From positions 124,001 to 188,000 of the forward strand of contig JAEZTQ010000093.1 in NCBI GenBank assembly GCA_023443625.1: DNA of 64,000 bases. The letters are read 5' to 3'. The DNA comes from Bacillota bacterium. GTDB taxonomy: Bacteria; Bacillota_A; Clostridia; Lachnospirales; Lachnospiraceae. Positions 9,453 through 18,761 of the stretch are shown in pieces. How positions within the stretch are numbered: the stretch's first letter is position 1; each line of letters begins with the position of its first letter. The position numbers and the translations under genes were made by a program. The notes beneath the pieces are model-generated. The model saw only the letters and a list, made by a program, of their open reading frames with translations, made no database searches and was not told the DNA's origin.

Positions 9453-10994
9453 ATGAAAGTAATTCGAACCATGGTAGTTGATGATGAACCTTACATCCGA
9501 AAAAGTATCATTAAGAGTATAGAGACCGCCAACCCCCTATTTTCTGTAATAGGCGAAGCAGGGGATGGTTTGGCTGCCTTAGAGATTATCCAAGAGCAAA
9601 GTCCGGATGTCTTATTTATTGATATTAATATGCCTATTATGGATGGTCTTTCCTTGTTAAAAGAAGTACATAAACTAAATAAAATTCCTGTTTGTGTTAT
9701 ATTAAGTGGCTATTCTGATTTTAAATATGCGCAAACAGCCATAGAATACCAAGTACACAATTATCTTTTAAAACCCATAGCACCAACAGATTTAAGAAAA
9801 GTATTAGCCTCCATCCAAAAACGCTTTTCAGTAAGTCTATCAGAAAATCAATATCATTACTTTAATCATATCTTTCGTGGAACTAAGCTAAAGCTAAATC
9901 AGGATGAGATTAAGCATTCCTTTATGCAGTATCAAACCTTCTATCCATTTATCATTAATTTCGGTTCCTATATGATAGTTAAAAATAATCAATTTAGTTT
10001 CCCCGACAAACTAAATTATGTGACCTATTTAGAACAAGTATGGACCAAAATCGGAATACCTCATGCATCCCAATGGATCATTCCTGGCGAAAATAGCAAT
10101 GAGAAAATTGTGATTATTGGATATGAAGATAACTTCACCAATCAAGGTATCCCAGAGTTTATCAAGGGTTATTATAAAGAGCTTACCACATTAAATCTAC
10201 CTGTAACATTAATCACAGGGAAGTGGGCAAATGAACTCTCTTCTTTGGTACCCAATATTATAGACATTAAATATGCCTATCCTTCCATTATCAAATATGG
10301 TTATTCCACTTTAGCTTCCTATGAAGATAAGACATCCTGTTACGCAGAACAAGTAAATTGTACTACTGAAACCATAAATTTACTTCGTAGCTTACGAGAT
10401 TCGGATAATAAATATGAATTCCTGCAATTAGTAAAAACCATTTTACATAATTGCCAGACAGAGCAAGTATCTCAGTCCTTATTGCAATCCATGTCAAAGC
10501 TATTTCTTTTGATAGCATTAAATGAAACCTATTCTCGAGATAATGAAGCCTTTGTAGATGAACTGGTGACCAATACCTATTCCTATGATGTTTTTATCAA
10601 TGAATATATCAAATTCTTATCCCAAGTCATTCGCTATCAAGATTTGGAAAGCTACGGTGATACTATTAATGCAATCAAAGCCTATATTGATGAACACTTT
10701 ACAGAGGAGCTTTCCCTTAATCTCCTTTCGAATAAATTTCATATTAGTATTTCGCATTTTAGTGTTCAATTTAAAAAACGCTTTCAAGTATCTCCCAATG
10801 AATTTATTATCATGAAACGAATAGAAAGAGCAAAGATACTGTTACAAATTGATCCACCCCTAAGTATCAAGCAAATATCGGGTATGGTTGGTTATGTAGA
10901 TCAGTACTATTTTAGTAGAATTTTTAAATCCGTCAGTGGTCAATCTCCAACGGATTATCAATCAAAATATAATGGAAAGAAAAATAAAAATTAA
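9453..10994 (+). CDS. YesN-type response regulator, REC plus AraC DNA-binding domain
   Basis: The 513-residue protein has an N-terminal receiver domain (1-120) with the acidic pair in VVDDEP, the phosphorylation site Asp57 (LFIDINMP) and the conserved Lys in YLLKPI. A long middle region follows, and then two AraC helix-turn-helix motifs (about 405-505), including FHISISHFSVQFKKRF and MVGYVDQYYFSRIFK. It is divergent from the binding-protein gene and should be the partner of the kinase at 4059-5879. It probably activates the transporter/GH95 operon. Confidence 0.92.
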   Translation: MKVIRTMVVDDEPYIRKSIIKSIETANPLFSVIGEAGDGLAALEIIQEQSPDVLFIDINMPIMDGLSLLKEVHKLNKIPVCVILSGYSDFKYAQTAIEYQVHNYLLKPIAPTDLRKVLASIQKRFSVSLSENQYHYFNHIFRGTKLKLNQDEIKHSFMQYQTFYPFIINFGSYMIVKNNQFSFPDKLNYVTYLEQVWTKIGIPHASQWIIPGENSNEKIVIIGYEDNFTNQGIPEFIKGYYKELTTLNLPVTLITGKWANELSSLVPNIIDIKYAYPSIIKYGYSTLASYEDKTSCYAEQVNCTTETINLLRSLRDSDNKYEFLQLVKTILHNCQTEQVSQSLLQSMSKLFLLIALNETYSRDNEAFVDELVTNTYSYDVFINEYIKFLSQVIRYQDLESYGDTINAIKAYIDEHFTEELSLNLLSNKFHISISHFSVQFKKRFQVSPNEFIIMKRIERAKILLQIDPPLSIKQISGMVGYVDQYYFSRIFKSVSGQSPTDYQSKYNGKKNKN

Positions 10995-11082
10995 ATTTTT
11001 ATGTTTGCTTTCAGTAATGGTTTTCTATCAATCTGTTCATAATAACAGTATGAGACTTTTGTATAGACAGAAAGGAAAACCT

Positions 11083-11754
11083 ATGAAAAAGATATGGAAA
11101 ATTATTTTAATTATAATTATTGTTATCTTTGCTATTGGAATCTTAGGTAGCATATTTGGAGGCGGTGACAAAAATAACCCAAACTCTTCTAATACCCCTA
11201 CCAAAACAGTAACTAAGACACCCGAGGTTACTACGAATATTACTCCAAGCAAAGCTCTCCCTACCCCAACAGAAGAACCCAAACAGACCCAGTACAAGGC
11301 AGGGACCTATAAAGTGGGAAGTGATTTACCCGCTGGTGAGTACGTTCTATTCTGTGACAATAACCTATTAGGATATATGGAAGTATCCTCTGATAGTTCT
11401 GGCAGCTTAGATAGTATTATTGCCAATGAGAATTTCTCCTATAATTCAATAGTAACGATTAAAGATGGACAATATTTTAAAATGCAAGGTTCTTATGCTG
11501 TACCTCTTGCGGAAGTAACTACCCTTGATACCTCTGGTGATGGTATGTTTAAGATTGGAACTCATTTGCCGGCTGGTGAATATAAGCTAGAGGCCGACGA
11601 TAATATTACCGGATATGGATATTACGAAGTTTCCTCTGATTCCTCCCATGTTCTTAGTAGCATTGTAAGCAATGATAATTTTGAAGGAAACACCTATGTA
11701 ACTGTATCCGATGGTCAATATTTAAAGATTTCATCTGCTAAGATTATAAAATAA
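11083..11754 (+). CDS. Membrane-anchored protein with two tandem beta domains, unknown function
   Basis: The start at 11083 (MKKIWKIILIIIIVIFAIGIL) is chosen because it gives a clean N-terminal membrane helix and has an AAAGGA site. The frame extends upstream into the regulator gene without a better start. Residues 8-27 form the helix, then comes a Thr/Pro-rich linker, then two copies of one domain: the first opens KVGSDLPAGEYVLF and the second KIGTHLPAGEYKLE, each followed by MEVSSDSS or YEVSSDSS and VTIKDGQY or VTVSDGQY. The domain is common in short Firmicute surface proteins but has no known function. The gene follows the regulator by 88 nt. Confidence 0.8.
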   Translation: MKKIWKIILIIIIVIFAIGILGSIFGGGDKNNPNSSNTPTKTVTKTPEVTTNITPSKALPTPTEEPKQTQYKAGTYKVGSDLPAGEYVLFCDNNLLGYMEVSSDSSGSLDSIIANENFSYNSIVTIKDGQYFKMQGSYAVPLAEVTTLDTSGDGMFKIGTHLPAGEYKLEADDNITGYGYYEVSSDSSHVLSSIVSNDNFEGNTYVTVSDGQYLKISSAKIIK

Positions 11755-11896
11755 AAGATAATCCCCAAGTCACTTAGGCTGGTTTCTGGTAATAGTGTAA
11801 CCTCTACTACAAGCAGAAATTTGGCATAAGGGCTTGAGGGTTTTTCTATTAAGCTTCTTGGAATGTGTTGTTTCTATTGGAGGATAAGCATGAATC

Positions 11897-12991
11897 TCAT
11901 CGTAGCATAGCACTTTGATTAAATACTAAGGTACTATATAAAAAGAGTACATCCTGATCTTCAAAGGTAATAAGTTGTGGCAGCAATTGGCTTGACATAT
12001 AGCGTAAATCAATTAAGGTAATTTTTGCGTACTCTTCTAACAATAAGGGAGCCAGGCTACTGGCGAAGGAATCGCGAAAAATAATGAGTTCTCGCCCATT
12101 GGTATTATTTTTGTTATCAATTGTTAAGAAGGCTGTAGCCCCTGATAGAAATAATTCATAGGCATCCAGGCTCTCTAAGGATGGTGTATATACATCCATA
12201 AAGCTATCCTTCTCGAGATTATAAACACAGGCCTCTTCGATGGTATCATTACTAAGATAGATAATCTCTTCAGGTGCTAGGTTTAGAGCAGCTTGCCCAT
12301 AATAAGAACCATAAAAGGGAGCTAGGGTCTTTTGATCATAAGTAGATAGTGGTGAAAGGGATAAGTTCATCCTTTCGCTTAATCGTTCCAAGACCCCTGT
12401 CAGATTGGTCTGTTTCCAGTGCAGGTCCGTTCTGTAATAGTCCTCTGCTTCCAAGCAGTCAAAAAGTTTAATCTCTGTCATATGCCTAATATTATCTCTA
12501 AGTAAGGACAGCATCCTTTCATAATCCAGTGACAGGTAGCCCTGCTCTTTGGCTACATAATAGTTCTTATCCGGTATGACCCCATAGTAGACATTCATAC
12601 CTGTTAGGTAAGTATCATATAACTCATTGAGTTTTTTAGCTCCAAGTAATACTTGGTCCTCCTTTAAGGGATATTCTAACTTATATATCCCATCTTTCAC
12701 TAGATAAATACCCTCATTATCCTTCTTTTGTAAAAGATGAAAAGCAATCTCTGCCTTAAAGCTTCGAAAATTATCACGACCAGGAAAATGATCAAGAAGA
12801 TATTCCTCTGCCTCGTCCATAAAATCACCGGATAGTATACTATCTACACTCATTTCCGGTTTACTTGCTAATTTTCTTCTCTCACTTATGGATATCATTT
12901 TCTTTTCCATCATAAAAATACCAAGAAAACAACCAAAGACTATAAGAAAAAAGCTAATTACTATTATTATATTTTTATTTTTTTCAATCAA
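11897..12991 (-). CDS. DHHW/AlgX-like SGNH-type protein, surface O-acylation partner
   Basis: The 364-residue protein has one N-terminal membrane helix (about 8-28) and an extracytoplasmic domain. The motif YYRTDLHWKQ near residue 187 corresponds to the DHHW signature, and FRDSFASSLAPLLLEEY resembles the block carrying a catalytic Ser in AlgJ/AlgX-type acetyltransferases. It starts 11 nt after the MBOAT gene, so the two are surely one transcription unit. Proteins of this kind act with MBOAT O-acyltransferases to acetylate a cell-surface polysaccharide. The acceptor is unknown. Confidence 0.82.
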   Translation of the reverse strand: MIEKNKNIIIVISFFLIVFGCFLGIFMMEKKMISISERRKLASKPEMSVDSILSGDFMDEAEEYLLDHFPGRDNFRSFKAEIAFHLLQKKDNEGIYLVKDGIYKLEYPLKEDQVLLGAKKLNELYDTYLTGMNVYYGVIPDKNYYVAKEQGYLSLDYERMLSLLRDNIRHMTEIKLFDCLEAEDYYRTDLHWKQTNLTGVLERLSERMNLSLSPLSTYDQKTLAPFYGSYYGQAALNLAPEEIIYLSNDTIEEACVYNLEKDSFMDVYTPSLESLDAYELFLSGATAFLTIDNKNNTNGRELIIFRDSFASSLAPLLLEEYAKITLIDLRYMSSQLLPQLITFEDQDVLFLYSTLVFNQSAMLR

Positions 12992-13002
12992 AGGATAACC
13001 TC

Positions 13003-14406
13003 CTAGAATCTAAAGTAAAGAAAGGGATTAAAGGAGCCGTCAATTAGATAGGCGGAAGCTCCAAGTAGCAGCACCACTATAGTTAAGACTTCCATAAAAG
13101 CCAAAGGAATGGCTCCCTTTTTAACTGTGCTAAGCCTATCATAAGCCATCTTACCAAGGGGTGTTGCTCCCACCATAGCAATGATTATTAGGCCTGCATA
13201 ATCTCTCAGATAATAAAGCGCCTCCCCATTCCAAAGGGGAATTTCAAGCCCTCCAAACATGCCCTTTAAGTCGGTGATAGCACCTTCTAATCCATTGGCA
13301 TTGAATATGACGAAGCTAATGACTACTATAAATAAAGTATAGAACCTACATATGGCTCCTGGTAGCTTATCAAGGAATTTATTCAAAAATGCTTTTTCTA
13401 GGATAAGTAATACACCAAAAAAGGCTCCCCATAGAATGAAATTCCACTCAGCACCATGCCAAAACCCTGTTAATATCCACACAATAAAAATATTGCGTAT
13501 CCATTTACCAAAGCTTACACGATTTCCACCTAATGGAATATATACATAATCTCTAAACCAAGTGCCAAGGCTCATATGCCAACGTCTCCAAAACTCCGTA
13601 ATGGACTTTGAGATATAGGGATAGTTAAAGTTCTCCAAGAAATGAAAGCCTAACATTCTACCCATACCAATTGCCATATCACTATAGCCGGAAAAATCAA
13701 AATAAATCTGTAAACTAAAGGCCAGGGCATAAATCCAATAAAATAACATACTCTGTTCACTGGCATTTTGAAAAGCTACGCAAAGCTCACCCATACTATT
13801 GGCTATAAGAACTTTCTTAGCAAGACCAATGACAAACCGGCGAATACCCTGGGCCAGCTCCTCCATGCTATGCTTTCTAGTATGGAGCTCCTCTGCCACG
13901 GTGCTATAGCGCACAATAGGGCCGGCAATGAGCTGGGGAAACAATGTAACATAGGTGGCAAAGGCAGGAAAATTTCTCTCTGCTTTCACCTCATTACGAT
14001 AGACATCAATGGTATAGCTCATGGTTTGGAAGGTATAAAAACTAATACCTATAGGCAGGGCTATCTTCAGCAGTGGAATTTCACTACCCGTCAGATAATT
14101 GATATTGTTGATAAAAAAGTCTGCATATTTAAAAAATCCCAGCAAACCAAGATTAACTGTAATGGCTGAAATCAAAGCAACCTTGGCTGACTTTTTCCCT
14201 CTATTTTTCACTATATATAAGCTATGTAAATAATCAGAAAGGGAAGAAATCACAAGAATACCTATATAGATGGGCTCACCCGTAAAATAAAAAATAAGAC
14301 TGGCGACTAAAAGAACGTGATTCTTCCACCTAAAAGGCATAATAAAATAAAAGAAAAACAACAGGGGTAGAAATACATATATAAAACTTATACTAGAAAA
14401 AAGCAT
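13003..14406 (-). CDS. MBOAT family membrane O-acyltransferase (AlgI/DltB-like)
   Basis: The start at 14406 (MLFSSISFIYVFLPLLFFFY) is chosen over longer options because it matches the usual family N-terminus and has GGAG 6 nt upstream, giving 467 residues. The protein is polytopic and has the MBOAT core motifs FWRRWHMSLGTWFRDYVY and TGFWHGAEWNFILWG, the latter with the conserved His. It transfers acyl groups across the membrane to the DHHW partner encoded next. The operon order of lipoprotein, MBOAT, DHHW is frequent in Lachnospiraceae. Confidence 0.93.
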   Translation of the reverse strand: MLFSSISFIYVFLPLLFFFYFIMPFRWKNHVLLVASLIFYFTGEPIYIGILVISSLSDYLHSLYIVKNRGKKSAKVALISAITVNLGLLGFFKYADFFINNINYLTGSEIPLLKIALPIGISFYTFQTMSYTIDVYRNEVKAERNFPAFATYVTLFPQLIAGPIVRYSTVAEELHTRKHSMEELAQGIRRFVIGLAKKVLIANSMGELCVAFQNASEQSMLFYWIYALAFSLQIYFDFSGYSDMAIGMGRMLGFHFLENFNYPYISKSITEFWRRWHMSLGTWFRDYVYIPLGGNRVSFGKWIRNIFIVWILTGFWHGAEWNFILWGAFFGVLLILEKAFLNKFLDKLPGAICRFYTLFIVVISFVIFNANGLEGAITDLKGMFGGLEIPLWNGEALYYLRDYAGLIIIAMVGATPLGKMAYDRLSTVKKGAIPLAFMEVLTIVVLLLGASAYLIDGSFNPFLYFRF

Positions 14407-14524
14407 ACGATTCTCCATTCTGCCAAAGCACCGCCAATTTGGGCTCAGCATAATATTTGAAAATAAATCATCTATTGCATTCAAAGAAAGATTTTTGATT
14501 TTTTATTCCACCTCTTGGGGATAA

Positions 14525-14556
14525 AAAGTTCGTCTCTCTATAACCTAGAGAGACGA
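14525..14556 (-). terminator. Rho-independent terminator after the DUF4358 lipoprotein gene
   Basis: A perfect TTCGTCTCTCTA / TAGAGAGACGAA stem is followed on the minus strand by CTTTTTAT. It separates the lipoprotein gene from the MBOAT gene, so the MBOAT pair either has its own promoter or relies on read-through. Confidence 0.85.
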
Positions 14557-14575
14557 ATGATATACTATTTGCATA

Positions 14576-15394
14576 TTAATATAAGCTATCAAAATTAGCT
14601 TCTACTGTATCTGCAATGTCTTCAAAAGACATAATGAGTAATATAATATTACCGCTTTGCTTTACAACTTTCTTCTCTGCTTCGACACAAATCCATTTTC
14701 TCGGATTACTTTTCTCTTTTATATTCTTAGCAACCGCTTTTGCATCCGTACCATCTGCTACCCTTAAAATACATATGGAATGGGCAATAGAACCAATCAT
14801 TGCTTCTGATGCTAATCCTTCTGCTCCGTCAATGGCATCAATTCCCAAATACCAGGAGAAGTTATCTGCACTGACTTCTGTATTCATAGTCATAATATCA
14901 ATATTTGCATCAGCCAAAAACTTCTCCATAATACTCTCTAAAGATGCTTCCTTGTTATTATTACTCTCTGGAGTTTTTGACGGAACATCTGTTGGTTTAG
15001 CTGTTGGCTTTGAAGTCGGTTTGCCAGTAGGCTTTGTTGTTGGCTTTGCTGTTGGTTTCTTCTCTGGTGCTTTGCTTGGCTTTGCTGCTGGTGTCTTCTC
15101 TGGTGCTTTGGTGGGCTTTGCTGCTGATGTCTTCTCTGGTTCTTTGGTGGGTTTTGGTGTAGCCGTCACTTCAGTGGTTATGGAAGGTGTTAGCTCAGGA
15201 GCTTGTGTTACATCCGCCTCTCCTGAGGGTTTTGGATCTGTAAGCTCTGGTACCGTGGTCACTTCCGGGTCAGTGGTTATTCCTGGTGTCACTGTAGCAT
15301 CCGATGTCAGCCAATCTTTTGGATTGTCCTTTTTACATGCAGCCATAGTAAGTATCAATAGTGTCAAAATAGTAACCACAAATTTTCTCTTCAT
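14576..15394 (-). CDS. DUF4358 lipoprotein with Thr/Pro/Lys-rich stalk
   Basis: The 272-residue protein has a lipoprotein signal ending LTMAAC (Cys 20), a low-complexity stalk from about 30 to 145 built of TxAP/KPTxKP-type repeats, and a C-terminal DUF4358-like domain (about 150-272). DUF4358 lipoproteins are common next to MBOAT/DHHW acylation genes, which supports a role in the same surface modification. The molecular function is not known. Confidence 0.8.
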   Translation of the reverse strand: MKRKFVVTILTLLILTMAACKKDNPKDWLTSDATVTPGITTDPEVTTVPELTDPKPSGEADVTQAPELTPSITTEVTATPKPTKEPEKTSAAKPTKAPEKTPAAKPSKAPEKKPTAKPTTKPTGKPTSKPTAKPTDVPSKTPESNNNKEASLESIMEKFLADANIDIMTMNTEVSADNFSWYLGIDAIDGAEGLASEAMIGSIAHSICILRVADGTDAKAVAKNIKEKSNPRKWICVEAEKKVVKQSGNIILLIMSFEDIADTVEANFDSLY

Positions 15395-15442
15395 GATGTA
15401 ATTCCTCCAGTATCATTTGTTCTTACTATTAGACGATACTGC

Positions 15443-16789
15443 TTATGATAAGTTCCTTCTTTTATTCCTTTTCTTATAAAGTACAAACAATAAGATGGTA
15501 CAAAGAAAAGTAAGAACCTCCGTAATGGAAAATGCCAGCCATACTCCAGTCATTGCAAATATACTGGATAATAAGAAGGCCATAGGTATAATAATGACAA
15601 ATCCTCTTAGAATAGATATCCCAAAGGAATAGGCTGCTTTATCCACTGAACTAAAGAATACAGCACTTATCATATTGATACCCACTAGCACTAAGGCTGC
15701 AAAATAAATTTTGAGTCCTACACTTGCAATCTCTATGAGCATCTGATTTTGTTCTTTATTAAAAATACTAATTATCTGCTCTGCATAGACAACAATGAGT
15801 CCATATATCACAAGACCAAAGCTTACGGCTGTAATGATTGCATAGCGAAAGGTCTTCTTAATATTCATTGTATTTCCTGTTCCATGATTTCTACTGATAA
15901 TAGGTTGTATCCCCTGAGAAATTCCTGTAAAGATACCTACGATAACCAATGCAATATTTGCGATTACTCCATATGCTGCAATTCCTATATTACCCTCTAA
16001 TCGTAAGATAATAAAATTAAATACTAGCATTACAATTCCTGAGGAAAGTTCCATAATCAAAGAAGAACTACCAAGAGCACAAATATCCATAAATGATTTT
16101 ATCTGTAATCTTATCTTCTTAAATTGTATGGTATTTTTCTTCTTTATAAAATGAAGGGACAATAATGAAAGACTGATTATTGGCGCCAAACCTGTGGCAA
16201 AAGCGGCCCCAAACATGCCCCATCCTAAGGGAAAGATGAAAATATAGTCTAAGACCACATTGGATAAACTTCCTGTTATCATAGCAATCATAGATAACTT
16301 GGGATTCCCATCATTTCTTACAAAGCAGTTCACCACATTATTTAGCATAAAAAACGGCGCAAATAATAATATTATGCGTAGGTATACACTGGTCATATTC
16401 AGGGTAACATCATCCGCTCCTAGTAGCTTACTTAAAGGAGTTGCAAAGAATAACCCAATGATAAAGAATATACAAGAGAGCAATAGGGAATATATAACAG
16501 ATTGGGAAAATACTTTATCTGTATTCTTGGGCTCCCCTCTACCTTTTAATATGGAGAAACGGGTTGCTCCTCCCATACCCAGCATAAGTCCAGCTCCATG
16601 AATAAAGCTGTAAATAGGAATGGCTAAGTTTAATGCTGTTAATCCATTTACGCCCATTCCCTGTGCAATAAAAAAGGTATCTGCCATGATGTAACAGGAT
16701 AGTCCTAACATGCCTAACACATTCAATGAAGCATATTTTGCAAACATCCCCAGTATGTGATTCTCTTGTCTTTTCATTCGCTGTTTCAT
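15443..16789 (-). CDS. MATE family efflux transporter
   Basis: The protein of about 448 residues has twelve predicted helices in two MatE repeats, with family phrases such as ADTFFIAQGMGVNGLTALNL and GISQGIQPIISRNHG. The start is placed at the ATG at 16789, because GGAGG lies 5 nt upstream and the alternative GTG at 16801 overlaps that site. MATE proteins export cationic drugs or metabolites in exchange for Na+ or H+. The gene has its own promoter and a leader with an intrinsic terminator, so its expression is probably induced by a signal read in the leader. Confidence 0.9.
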   Translation of the reverse strand: MKQRMKRQENHILGMFAKYASLNVLGMLGLSCYIMADTFFIAQGMGVNGLTALNLAIPIYSFIHGAGLMLGMGGATRFSILKGRGEPKNTDKVFSQSVIYSLLLSCIFFIIGLFFATPLSKLLGADDVTLNMTSVYLRIILLFAPFFMLNNVVNCFVRNDGNPKLSMIAMITGSLSNVVLDYIFIFPLGWGMFGAAFATGLAPIISLSLLSLHFIKKKNTIQFKKIRLQIKSFMDICALGSSSLIMELSSGIVMLVFNFIILRLEGNIGIAAYGVIANIALVIVGIFTGISQGIQPIISRNHGTGNTMNIKKTFRYAIITAVSFGLVIYGLIVVYAEQIISIFNKEQNQMLIEIASVGLKIYFAALVLVGINMISAVFFSSVDKAAYSFGISILRGFVIIIPMAFLLSSIFAMTGVWLAFSITEVLTFLCTILLFVLYKKRNKRRNLS

Positions 16790-16801
16790 AATTCCCTCCA
16801 C

Positions 16802-16905
16802 AAAAAAAACGCACGGTAACTCATACCTTCTAAGGCCTAATGGTATGAACTCCGAACGCTTATTCTTACTCTTTACCCGGCGGCAAAGAACTTGCGTATC
16901 AATAT
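16802..16905 (-). promoter_or_regulatory. Attenuator-type 5' leader of the MATE gene (possible riboswitch)
   Basis: The transcript from the promoter at 16916-16944 first forms a small hairpin (CTTTGCC / GGTAAAG at 16871-16888). A long stem follows (5' arm 16842-16858, 3' arm 16810-16827) and runs directly into eight T residues at 16802-16809, just before the ribosome site. This is an intrinsic terminator placed in the leader. An outer ACGC / GCGT pairing around the first hairpin would use the base of the terminator arm, which gives a plausible antiterminator switch. A short frame TTG...TAA (leader peptide MIRKFFAAG) is also possible but lacks a ribosome site. I do not recognise the aptamer class. 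Confidence 0.65.
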
Positions 16906-16915
16906 TTATAAAAAG

Positions 16916-16944
16916 AATATACTATAGATCGTTTTTGATGTCAA
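16916..16944 (-). promoter_or_regulatory. Sigma-A promoter of the MATE leader
   Basis: On the minus strand TTGACA (16939-16944) and TATATT (16916-16921) are separated by 17 nt. This is a near-consensus vegetative promoter. Confidence 0.8.
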
Positions 16945-17055
16945 ACAAAATAAAAATATCAATAAAATCTATAAAATAAAATCACCTGTAAAATTTAGTA
17001 ATCTGCTGGCATTTTATATTCAAATATCCTAAGGTACTGAAGATGGTATCCAATT

Positions 17056-17546
17056 TTAAGCAGAAAAAAGTATGATATTATAGCATCTACTTAAATCATT
17101 TAATATAGTATCAAGAGCCTCAACCATAGCATCTATCATATAGTGTTCTACAATTAAAGGCGGATAAAATCGTATTACATTGGCTGCTAACTTTAATCCA
17201 ACAATAAATCCTGTGTCAAAAAGGTTCTTATGTACTATACCTAAGGTCTTGGGATCTATGGATGATTCAAATTCCAGCGCACAGAGTAAACCAACTCCTC
17301 TAACTTCTTTGATACAAGAATGCTTCCTCTTTAACATTGCTAATTGACTAAGCAAATAAAACCCATTGGATTTTGTCCGTTGTAATGAATAACTAAGTTG
17401 TTATGACCCAAGGGTAAGGCCCAGACACCTGCTTCAAAATCTATGTACTTTTTACCACTGCTATCAATAATATAGCAACCGTCCCCTTTTACCATGGATG
17501 AATTGTATATCTCACAATATGAAAAATCCAGTGCCACGCTAGGCAA
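17056..17546 (-). pseudogene. Class III aminotransferase remnant (ornithine/acetylornithine type), internally deleted
   Basis: Two overlapping frames match the two ends of a class III PLP aminotransferase. Residues encoded at 17340-17546 resemble the N-terminus (GDGCYIIDSSGKKYIDFEAG, then LGHNN). Those at 17056-17355 resemble the C-terminus (IKEVRGVGLLCALEFE, then NVIRFYPPLIVE). The central region of some 250 residues, including the PLP-binding Lys, is missing and the pieces are in different frames. The gene cannot make an active enzyme. Confidence 0.85.
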
Positions 17547-17566
17547 GTCACGCTTATATTAACAAA

Positions 17567-17614
17567 GGGGGTTGACTTCCCACTAATGAAGATAATTAGT
17601 AGGAAAGCAACTCC
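17567..17614. repeat. Imperfect inverted repeat (about 21-bp arms)
   Basis: The arm GTTGACTTCCCACTAAT pairs with ATTAGTAGGAAAGCAAC across a 7-nt loop, with a few mismatches. It lies between the aminotransferase remnant and the LysM gene. It has no strong T run on either side, so a terminator role is uncertain. Confidence 0.5.
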
Positions 17615-17855
17615 CTCTATTTTATGTAACTCGTAAAATCAGCTAACTTCTAACATTATCTAATACAAGCGCCTAGTGGATTGGTGTGTTCAATTCCGGG
17701 ACTTCCAGTTATCTACTTAATTAGTACCTCTTTCCCGTATTCTCTGCCACTTCCTCTTTTCCCAAGAAACTCACATAGAAACATCTCCCATATACATGTA
17801 GAATAAGACATGGCGTAATAGTAACTGAATTATTCATTCACAGAAGGAGGTTTCT

Positions 17856-18605
17856 ATGAAACTATTAAAGAAGTTATCCATTATCACCCTTTGTTTCCTA
17901 TTATTATTTCCTGCAGTAGGAGTAAGTGCTGCAACGTATACTGTAGCATCAAAGGATACCCTCAAGTCCCTGAGTAGTTTATTTAATACCAATGTTACAA
18001 CCTTACGGTATTCAAATAATTTTGATGTAAACAGCTTTTCATCAGGTGATAAAATCTATGCTCATGCCCATGTATACAAAGTAAAACGTGGTGACTCTTT
18101 GTACAAAATAGCTACGAAGTACGGGATATCCGTTTCAAGCTTAAAGAAGGCCAATGGCAAAAAGAATAATTTAATTATGCCTGGTCAGAAATTACTTATC
18201 CCTGGCATTAAACCAAAAAAATCCGATATTGTAATTCCCTATTCCAATGGCGAAGCAGACTTGTTAGCAAAACTCATTGAGGCTGAAGCTGGTGGAGAAT
18301 CTATGCAAGCAAAAATTGCTGTTGGAGCAGTTGTGGTAAACCGCGTTCAAAGTGGGGTGTGGGCTCCCACCATTACCAAAGTAATATATCAAAAATTCGG
18401 GGAGTATTACCAATTTACCCCAGTAAAAATTGGTACTATTCATAATACTCCTTCTGCCGAATCAAGAAAAGCCGCATGGTTTGCCCTGTATGGCAGTGAT
18501 CCAAGCAATGGTGCTGATTTTTATTTTGATCTATCCTCAAAAAATGAGTGGTTATGGTCAAAACCTCAGACAGCTAAGATTGGAAATCTGGTATATGCAA
18601 AGTAA
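17856..18605 (+). CDS. LysM-containing cell wall hydrolase (SleB/CwlJ Hydrolase_2 type)
   Basis: The 249-residue secreted protein has a signal peptide (about 1-25), two LysM domains (about 27-69, then HVYKVKRGDSLYKIATKYG and following, about 72-117) and a C-terminal Hydrolase_2 domain (about 135-249) with LLAKLIEAEAGGESMQAK and VGAVVVNRV. LysM domains bind peptidoglycan and the catalytic domain belongs to the spore cortex-lytic family. It probably acts in the spore cortex or in wall turnover. An AGAAGGAGG site precedes the start. Confidence 0.9.
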   Translation: MKLLKKLSIITLCFLLLFPAVGVSAATYTVASKDTLKSLSSLFNTNVTTLRYSNNFDVNSFSSGDKIYAHAHVYKVKRGDSLYKIATKYGISVSSLKKANGKKNNLIMPGQKLLIPGIKPKKSDIVIPYSNGEADLLAKLIEAEAGGESMQAKIAVGAVVVNRVQSGVWAPTITKVIYQKFGEYYQFTPVKIGTIHNTPSAESRKAAWFALYGSDPSNGADFYFDLSSKNEWLWSKPQTAKIGNLVYAK

Positions 18606-18651
18606 TGTACCTCAACTATGAGAACAATCATAAATTAGTAATTTAAATGAC

Positions 18652-18697
18652 AAAAGGACGTATCGCATCCAATTCTGTTTGCGATACGTCCTTTTGT
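18652..18697 (+). terminator. Rho-independent terminator after the LysM hydrolase gene
   Basis: The 16-bp stem AAAAGGACGTATCGCA / TGCGATACGTCCTTTT ends in TTTTGTT. It is strong and perfectly paired. Confidence 0.9.
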
Positions 18698-18761
18698 TAC
18701 CTAAAATATAAAAGAATACATTGTTGTTCAGACACCCTTGTATTTTCATTTACATTATTTT

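Noticed and set aside
11755..11896. Terminator between the tandem-domain protein and the DHHW gene
   Set aside because: Only weak, broken stems could be drawn, although the genes are convergent and one is expected.
14616..15401. Long plus-strand open frame rich in Gly, Val and Ser opposite the DUF4358 lipoprotein
   Set aside because: It is the complement of the Thr/Pro/Lys-rich stalk. It has no ribosome site, and the minus-strand gene has a lipobox and a terminator.
16861..16905. ZTP-type riboswitch suggested by GCCGCCGGGTAAAG
   Set aside because: The upstream ZTP domain and its conserved bases are absent; only the short GCCGCC part is similar.
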